A DNA stretch of 64,000 bases from Acridotheres tristis. Lineage: Eukaryota; Chordata; Aves; Passeriformes; Sturnidae. Position numbers and translations under genes: made by a program. The DNA lies in the NCBI GenBank assembly GCA_037013685.1, contig CM072885.1, forward strand, positions 72,379,285 to 72,443,284. The letters are read 5' to 3'. Positions 60,101 to 64,000 of this stretch are shown one piece after another (positions within the stretch are counted from its first letter, which is position 1; each line of letters opens with the position of its first letter). The notes beneath the pieces were generated by a model, which searched no databases, was not told the origin of the DNA, and saw nothing but the letters and a program-made list of their open reading frames with translations.

Positions 60101-62434
60101 AATTTCCCACTGCTTTGCATAGGGATCAGGCCCAGAGACTGCAGAATAACAGCTGTTTTAGGAAGTTATTCTCCTAGGATACCTTATTTTGTAATGTGTG
60201 GGGAAATACAGAAGTGTATAGTGGTTTGTAGTGAAAATAATAAACACAAGAGGGCAATCATACAAAAAAAAAAAAAAATAATTTCAGCAAATTTTAAAGA
60301 ATAAAAAATACAGGTTTTTATACCTAGTACCATTTTAAAAAAAAGGACTAAAAAATTATCATTTTCCTCTCCTCCACTTTCACTTAGAATCAATTGATTT
60401 TCAATTTATTACTATGCAACTAAGAAAAGAATCAAGCTTCATGTTATGAATCAGGCCCTATAAAAATAGAAATTTAGTAATTGCACACCTACTAATTTTG
60501 TGAGCTTTTTGTCAGAAGAACAAAATCATGTCTCTAAGTGACGAGCATCATGCTCTAAAAGAAAATAATGCCTTTTTTATGTATAATTTCTAAAAAGGCT
60601 CTATTGAACCAGTGGCTTGAATGACAATTATAGATGTACATTTAAATTTATCGCTGGACAACAAAACTTACTGACAGGCAAGGAAACTGTTTCTTTGCAG
60701 GTACAGTTGTACAAGTAAGAAACCTTAAAATATTATCGAGTTTAGGTAAGGATTCACAATCCACTCTAATCAAGTTTAATTAAAGGAACTGCAAAATTCT
60801 AAATATGACTCTAAATTCAAACAAAGTTTACATAGTTACTTTTTTGTTTTCTTCAAAAAGATTCAATACACATCTCATAAACTAATTCTATTTTGCTACT
60901 TGCTCTGTCATATCTTATGATAGTGCAGAAATTAGCTGAACCGGGTTTTAAACCCAGATTCACCCATTCGAGTGGTCCTATTCGTTTCCAAGGCATGAAA
61001 TGGTTACACATCAGCTCAAAAGAACGACAGGATTGGCCACTATTGTTACATACAGTAATTGAGTGCAAATGGGAGTCACTAACACATGCTCATACCACAT
61101 ATTACATTTTCAAGGAACCAGAAGTATTAAAATAAGATTACCAATTTCAAAGCTTCCATTAATGATGCCCACTAGAGAAGCTGGGATATTGAATTGTTTC
61201 TCTATCTGTGTGTACATGCTGTTCATGTAAGCACCAGACATCGTTTTCCCAAGGAATGCAAGTGACAGTGCCAGCAGAAATACCTAGGAAGGGAAGAGAA
61301 GGATGCATAAACAATTCAAAATTACATATTTCTGAATATTCCATGGTTCTTTCCTCCAGTGAAGGTGTGCTTCCAGTTTAAACAGTGAGTAGTTCTGTTC
61401 CATTGATGCATGTAAATCCCATCATCTATTCTTTTCTAGAGTCATGGCTTCGCTAAACAAAGAAACAAACAAAAAAACAAAAACAAAAACAAAAAACAAA
61501 CCCAAACAAACAAAAACCCAAACAAACCACAAAAAACCCCTTTGTTCTTCATCTTCTGGAATTGACCAAGACTCTTCAGAAGCCCCAATCATGTGCCTGC
61601 TGCAAGGTTGCCACCTGCAGGACCTTCTCACCCTCTGTTCATGTGAATGACAAATTGCAGAACTAAAATAATTTCCTTTGGTCGAATTACCCGATCCAGG
61701 ATCTGCTCTCCCATCCCAGCAGAGATCATGAGGCCAGAATAAGAAATTTCAACTGAAAGGAGTAAATAACATGTCCTTTTTACAAGACAATTAGTAGCAG
61801 CTGACAGTTAAAAAGTTAAAAGTAATGAGTGCAGTAGTATTCAAATCCTTTTAACCTCAAGTTTCTTTATAAACAGCATTTATAAAATGAAATCAATATT
61901 ATTTTAAGCACATCTGCTGCAAAAGCTAAAAAGCAAAAGTAGTGTATTTGGGTTTTTAATTACTATTTTAAAAACCCTATTTTACAAGATTTTCTAGCAT
62001 TTCTTGACAACTTGAATTACTATTCAAGACCAACAGCCAATTTTTACTGCTACATCCCAGTCAGTAAGGCTCATTTCACAGCTTCAAGAAGGAAGGGTAA
62101 ACGTGTTAGACTGGGGGGATGACACAAATTCAGTGGTAGAGCTTCAAAGCAGCAATCAATCAATACCTCCAACGCACCACAGAATGTGAAGTTCAGGGAG
62201 AGCAAAAACCAGCACAGCTGCTTACTAACTTTTTTGACCTTAGTTAGGGCATTAAGGATAAAAAAAGAACAGGTTCCCCATTAATTTAGTCTAGGTTTTA
62301 ATTTCTACCAAAATACTGTAAATGCAAGTAATTACAGTGTGTCTTCCTGCAAAATTGCTAAAATATGGCTGTACCTTCAGCTTGGAAATGCAGCAGATTT
62401 TGTCCTCTGCACGTGGCTTCTCAGGCTCCTTCAT
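48036..62434 (-). CDS. SLCO1A2: Gene C: OATP1A2 orthologue, complete (14 coding exons)
   Basis: Complete SLCO1 carrier. Coding exons in transcript order: 62434-62375, 61283-61142, 59819-59687, 58982-58876, 57103-56957, 56659-56561, 56127-55894, 53836-53672, 52815-52620, 51796-51631, 51060-50876, 50307-50243, 49127-49010, 48195-48036. They total 1977 bp, 658 residues plus TAG (human OATP1A2 is 670). OATP1A2-specific strings are plain: [69 protein letters not shown]. The signature is [13 protein letters not shown], and the Kazal-like loop is intact. Introns after coding exons 5 and 7 have GC donors. The tail ends QEAVK, so the PDZ-binding end of human OATP1A2 is absent. Family role is broad uptake of bile salts, steroid conjugates and thyroid hormones. 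In human, IAPP lies beyond SLCO1A2, so it would be expected to the right. Confidence 0.96.
49010..49127 (-). CDS. SLCO1A2: Gene C coding exon 13: TM11 and loop 6
   Basis: 118 bp. Encodes [20 protein letters not shown] and [11 protein letters not shown]. Acceptor ttttttgtag, donor TACAG|GTATAT. Confidence 0.94.
49488..50024 (+). mobile_element. Old ERVL-like solo LTR in gene C intron 12
   Basis: Left end TGCCCTGGTTTCTGCTGG and right end ACTGGGGTTAAACCAAGATA correspond to the two ends of a very common avian LTR. The middle also matches it (GCTGTGTTTTGGATTTAATA, AACTGGCCAAAGGGATACTC). The TATA box region is decayed. It reads antisense to gene C. No internal genes and no clear target duplication remain, so it is old. 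The - strand open frame through it (185 codons) is not a gene. Confidence 0.8.
50243..50307 (-). CDS. SLCO1A2: Gene C coding exon 12
   Basis: 65 bp. Encodes [20 protein letters not shown] between TM10 and TM11. Acceptor atcttacag, donor TTTG|GTAAGA. An LTR ends about 220 bases downstream of this exon in the transcript sense. Confidence 0.92.
50876..51060 (-). CDS. SLCO1A2: Gene C coding exon 11: end of loop and TM10
   Basis: 185 bp. Encodes VFENCTC, an N-I-S sequon, [10 protein letters not shown] and [13 protein letters not shown]. Acceptor tttttgacag, donor ATAAG|GTACAG. Confidence 0.95.
51631..51796 (-). CDS. SLCO1A2: Gene C coding exon 10: Kazal-like loop
   Basis: 166 bp. Encodes [31 protein letters not shown] and RGTGRSV. 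All Kazal-type cysteines are present. Donor GTG|GTAATT. Confidence 0.95.
52088..52190 (+). repeat. CR1 LINE 3' tail in gene C intron 9
   Basis: ACCTGGTCTAGTGGAAAGTG, GTCCCTGTCCATGG and the end AACCATCCTATGATTC are the final segment of CR1. It lies between the exons at 51796 and 52620, antisense to gene C. Confidence 0.85.
52620..52815 (-). CDS. SLCO1A2: Gene C coding exon 9: TM8-TM9
   Basis: 196 bp. Encodes [29 protein letters not shown] and [10 protein letters not shown]. The SLLEYLLYF string is shared with human OATP1A2. Donor CAAGG|GTACGT. Confidence 0.95.
53672..53836 (-). CDS. SLCO1A2: Gene C coding exon 8: TM7
   Basis: 165 bp. Encodes [19 protein letters not shown] and [19 protein letters not shown], the clearest OATP1A2 signature in the window. 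Donor ATTG|GTATGC. Confidence 0.96.
55894..56127 (-). CDS. SLCO1A2: Gene C coding exon 7: OATP signature and TM6, GC donor
   Basis: 234 bp. Encodes [22 protein letters not shown]6, [13 protein letters not shown] and an acidic loop to EIAKG. The donor is AAAG|GCAAGT, the same ten bases as at the matching place in gene A. Confidence 0.93.
56561..56659 (-). CDS. SLCO1A2: Gene C coding exon 6: TM5
   Basis: 99 bp. Encodes [20 protein letters not shown] then DIGSVSA. Donor GCAG|GTAATG. A stronger-looking GTAAGT sits 10 bases earlier (56570) inside the exon, but using it would break the frame. Confidence 0.9.
56957..57103 (-). CDS. SLCO1A2: Gene C coding exon 5: TM4, GC donor
   Basis: 147 bp. Encodes [38 protein letters not shown] and SPFYLG. 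The donor is CTGG|GCAAGT. Ending at 56957 gives the required phase and the same length as gene B; no GT nearby keeps the frame. Confidence 0.92.
58876..58982 (-). CDS. SLCO1A2: Gene C coding exon 4: extracellular loop 2
   Basis: 107 bp, 24 less than in gene B, so the loop is eight residues shorter. Encodes [20 protein letters not shown] then [15 protein letters not shown]. Two possible N-glycosylation sequons (N-F-S, N-L-S). Confidence 0.88.
59687..59819 (-). CDS. SLCO1A2: Gene C coding exon 3: TM2-TM3
   Basis: 133 bp. Encodes [30 protein letters not shown] and LPHFLFG. Donor GGAAG|GTGAGT. Confidence 0.94.
61142..61283 (-). CDS. SLCO1A2: Gene C coding exon 2: TM1 and start of TM2
   Basis: 142 bp. 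Encodes [29 protein letters not shown] and IINGSFEI (Asn where paralogues have Asp in the IDGSFEI motif). Acceptor cttcctag, donor ATTG|GTAATC. Confidence 0.93.
61453..61545. repeat. A-rich CAAA/CAAAA low-complexity tract
   Basis: Imperfect AAAC/AAAAC repeats in gene C intron 1, between coding exons 1 and 2. No element body attached that I can recognise. Confidence 0.8.
62375..62434 (-). CDS. SLCO1A2: Gene C coding exon 1: N-terminal cytoplasmic segment
   Basis: ATG at 62434-62432, context GTGACATGA. An in-frame TGA lies 45 bases upstream, so this is the first usable in-frame ATG. It encodes 20 residues, [12 protein letters not shown] then ICCISKLK. Donor AAG|GTACAG. A pyrimidine-rich tract about 62499-62525 suggests an acceptor near 62460-62472 for a leader exon further right. 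Confidence 0.85.
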
Positions 62435-62499
62435 GTCACCTTTTTTAATTGATACTGATGTCTGTTTCTGAGTCTGTCAGCCATCCCATTACAGTGTTG

Positions 62500-64000
62500 G
62501 AAAAGATGAGAGAAAAGAAAAAAAGTTTTTTGTCCCGTGTTTGCAAAAATATTATATTCCTTCTAAGAGATTTGATATTTTAGCATTTTCTTAAAATAAT
62601 TGCAAACCGGATTGCAACAAAGCCTACAAGCGAATGGATTTTATTCTAAATGAAGTAACTTGATTAGAGCAGAGACATTAATCTCTTATCATTAGAATTA
62701 GAGGAAAACAAAACCAAAACCACCAGACCCACTCAAGTCCTAAATGGACACAAAACAGACTCTATTCTCCTTTCCCAAGATTTTCAAAAATATTTATCTT
62801 TATTCACCTCCCTACTTTTACTTATCTCCATCTCAACTTGATGATTAGAGTGTCTCATAGTGCTAAGCTGCCTGCTTTCCTAACATTTTACATATATTCC
62901 AAAAATGTCTTCAGAGAAGGAGCAATATATTCCAGGGACGTGGATATATTGACCTGTAAAAGCCCCGACACATCTGAGGGTTTGCACAGTGAATTAAACA
63001 GGTCTCATTCTAAGGAGAGTCTCCTACAAAGACTCCATTAAAGAAAGTTACGCAATACAGCTCCCTGCAGCCTGAGGGAGCAAGCTGAAGAAAACCAGGG
63101 CAAGTCAGAGCCCTACCTGATAGGCAGGATGGACACAGGTTAATTTCCTCTTTTTTTCGTCTTGGATACACTTTCCAAGGGATCCTGCAGCACCTGCTCT
63201 GCTCTGTGTTTCCCACTTCATGGATCCAGGCTGGGGAGCAAGCTTGACAAGCCCACCAAGAGGACTCAGCTGCCTTTCAAATTCTTCAACTCGGCACCCT
63301 TCTGGTCAATCTCTTCAAACATTAATTTCTACAACAATGTTAATCCTCTCAAATGTGTTTCCTAACTAACTTGATTCCTAGCAAATTCACAGGCATTAAC
63401 TCCCTCTATAGCTACCTTCTCACTTCCCGTTTTTAAAAGAATAATGCATGATTACAGCACTCCTGGAAATACTTTACAATTAACTGTAAGTGGTCAGCAC
63501 TCAGACAATCAGCTTTGATAGATACAGAGATAAGATACATTTCTGCTTTGCTCATAGATTTTTTTCACAAACTGTGTTCAATCACAGGACTAAACTGTGC
63601 TCATACAGCTTTTTAATTGCAATTTGAAATAAAATTTATATCCCAGGGAATCATTTATGCCTTATCTAAATACTGCTTTTCTCTGAAGCCCACCAACAAT
63701 ACCAAAACACAACAGCAGTGCCCTATACCTGTTCTCTTCTAGGAGCTGGCAAAGGGATTCTTTCCCTTACTGCACCAGTCCCTGCATTTCACTATCACAC
63801 ACAGGGAACATCATCCGGCTAATTGCAGGTTTTCTCTCCTGGTGCTCCAAGATACCAGACAGCAACCTGTTACCCTTTGACTTAGGGAATCAGACACATC
63901 ACACTGCTCCTCAAGCAATTACAGAAGACAAACCAGCATTGTTTGCCTTTAATTATTCATACCTTCTCTCAGAACATAAATTATGATCCAGAAAAAAAAG
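62500..64000. other. 5' flank of gene C
   Basis: Must include the upstream untranslated exon(s) or intron of gene C, but nothing marks them clearly. Short open frames only. No repeat recognised. Confidence 0.4.

Noticed and set aside
60925..60960. GAACCGGGTTTTAAACCC palindrome resembling a tRNA T-arm
   Set aside because: No A and B boxes or cloverleaf around it; a chance palindrome.
62431..62489. Two short upstream ORFs before the gene C start, one ending in an ATGA overlap with the start codon
   Set aside because: A pyrimidine-rich tract and CAG sites suggest the exon begins downstream of both upstream ATGs, so they are probably intronic.

Overview
The window looks like bird nuclear DNA. 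It has CR1 LINE 3' ends in both orientations, two solo endogenous-retrovirus LTRs of types common in avian genomes, and compact vertebrate introns with conserved exon sizes. The species cannot be named from the sequence. It covers most of an OATP1 (SLCO1) organic-anion-transporter cluster: three paralogous genes sharing one exon layout, separated by long gene-free stretches.

Layout. (1) 1347-7559, + strand: the last eight coding exons of gene A, 449 residues plus a split codon. The 5' half lies left of the window. Gene A fits OATP1C1 best. (2) 7.6-16.6 kb: poly(A) signals, a CpG-dense 31-bp minisatellite of ten units (8320-8611), a CR1 fragment, then unremarkable AT-rich DNA. (3) 17330-33973, - strand: complete gene B, 14 coding exons, 704 codons, closest overall to the OATP1B group. 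(4) 34.0-47.3 kb: gene-free spacer upstream of gene B, with two GC-rich blocks (36.0-36.8 and 38.0-39.1 kb). The first carries an 11-bp tandem repeat. (5) 48036-62434, - strand: complete gene C, 14 coding exons, 658 codons, the OATP1A2 orthologue. (6) 62.5-64.0 kb: 5' flank of gene C.

How they work. All three encode OATP family carriers: about 12 membrane segments, the RWVGAWW signature before TM6, and a cysteine-rich Kazal-like extracellular loop between TM9 and TM10. By family knowledge, OATP1C1 moves thyroid hormone at brain barriers, OATP1B proteins take up bile salts, bilirubin-type pigments and conjugates in liver, and OATP1A2 is a broad organic-anion carrier. Genes A and B are tail-to-tail; B and C are head-to-tail. 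In human the 1B genes point the same way as 1C1, so the B orientation (or the naming of A and B) deserves attention.

Notable points. Reading frames force GC-AG introns at the same place in genes A and C (after coding exon 7) and a second one in gene C (after coding exon 5), while gene B uses GT at both. A TG...CA solo LTR with a 4-bp target duplication sits in gene B intron 6, inside an older degenerate tandem repeat. I found no prokaryotic-type features, CRISPR arrays or confident RNA genes, and no evidence of a wholly new system.
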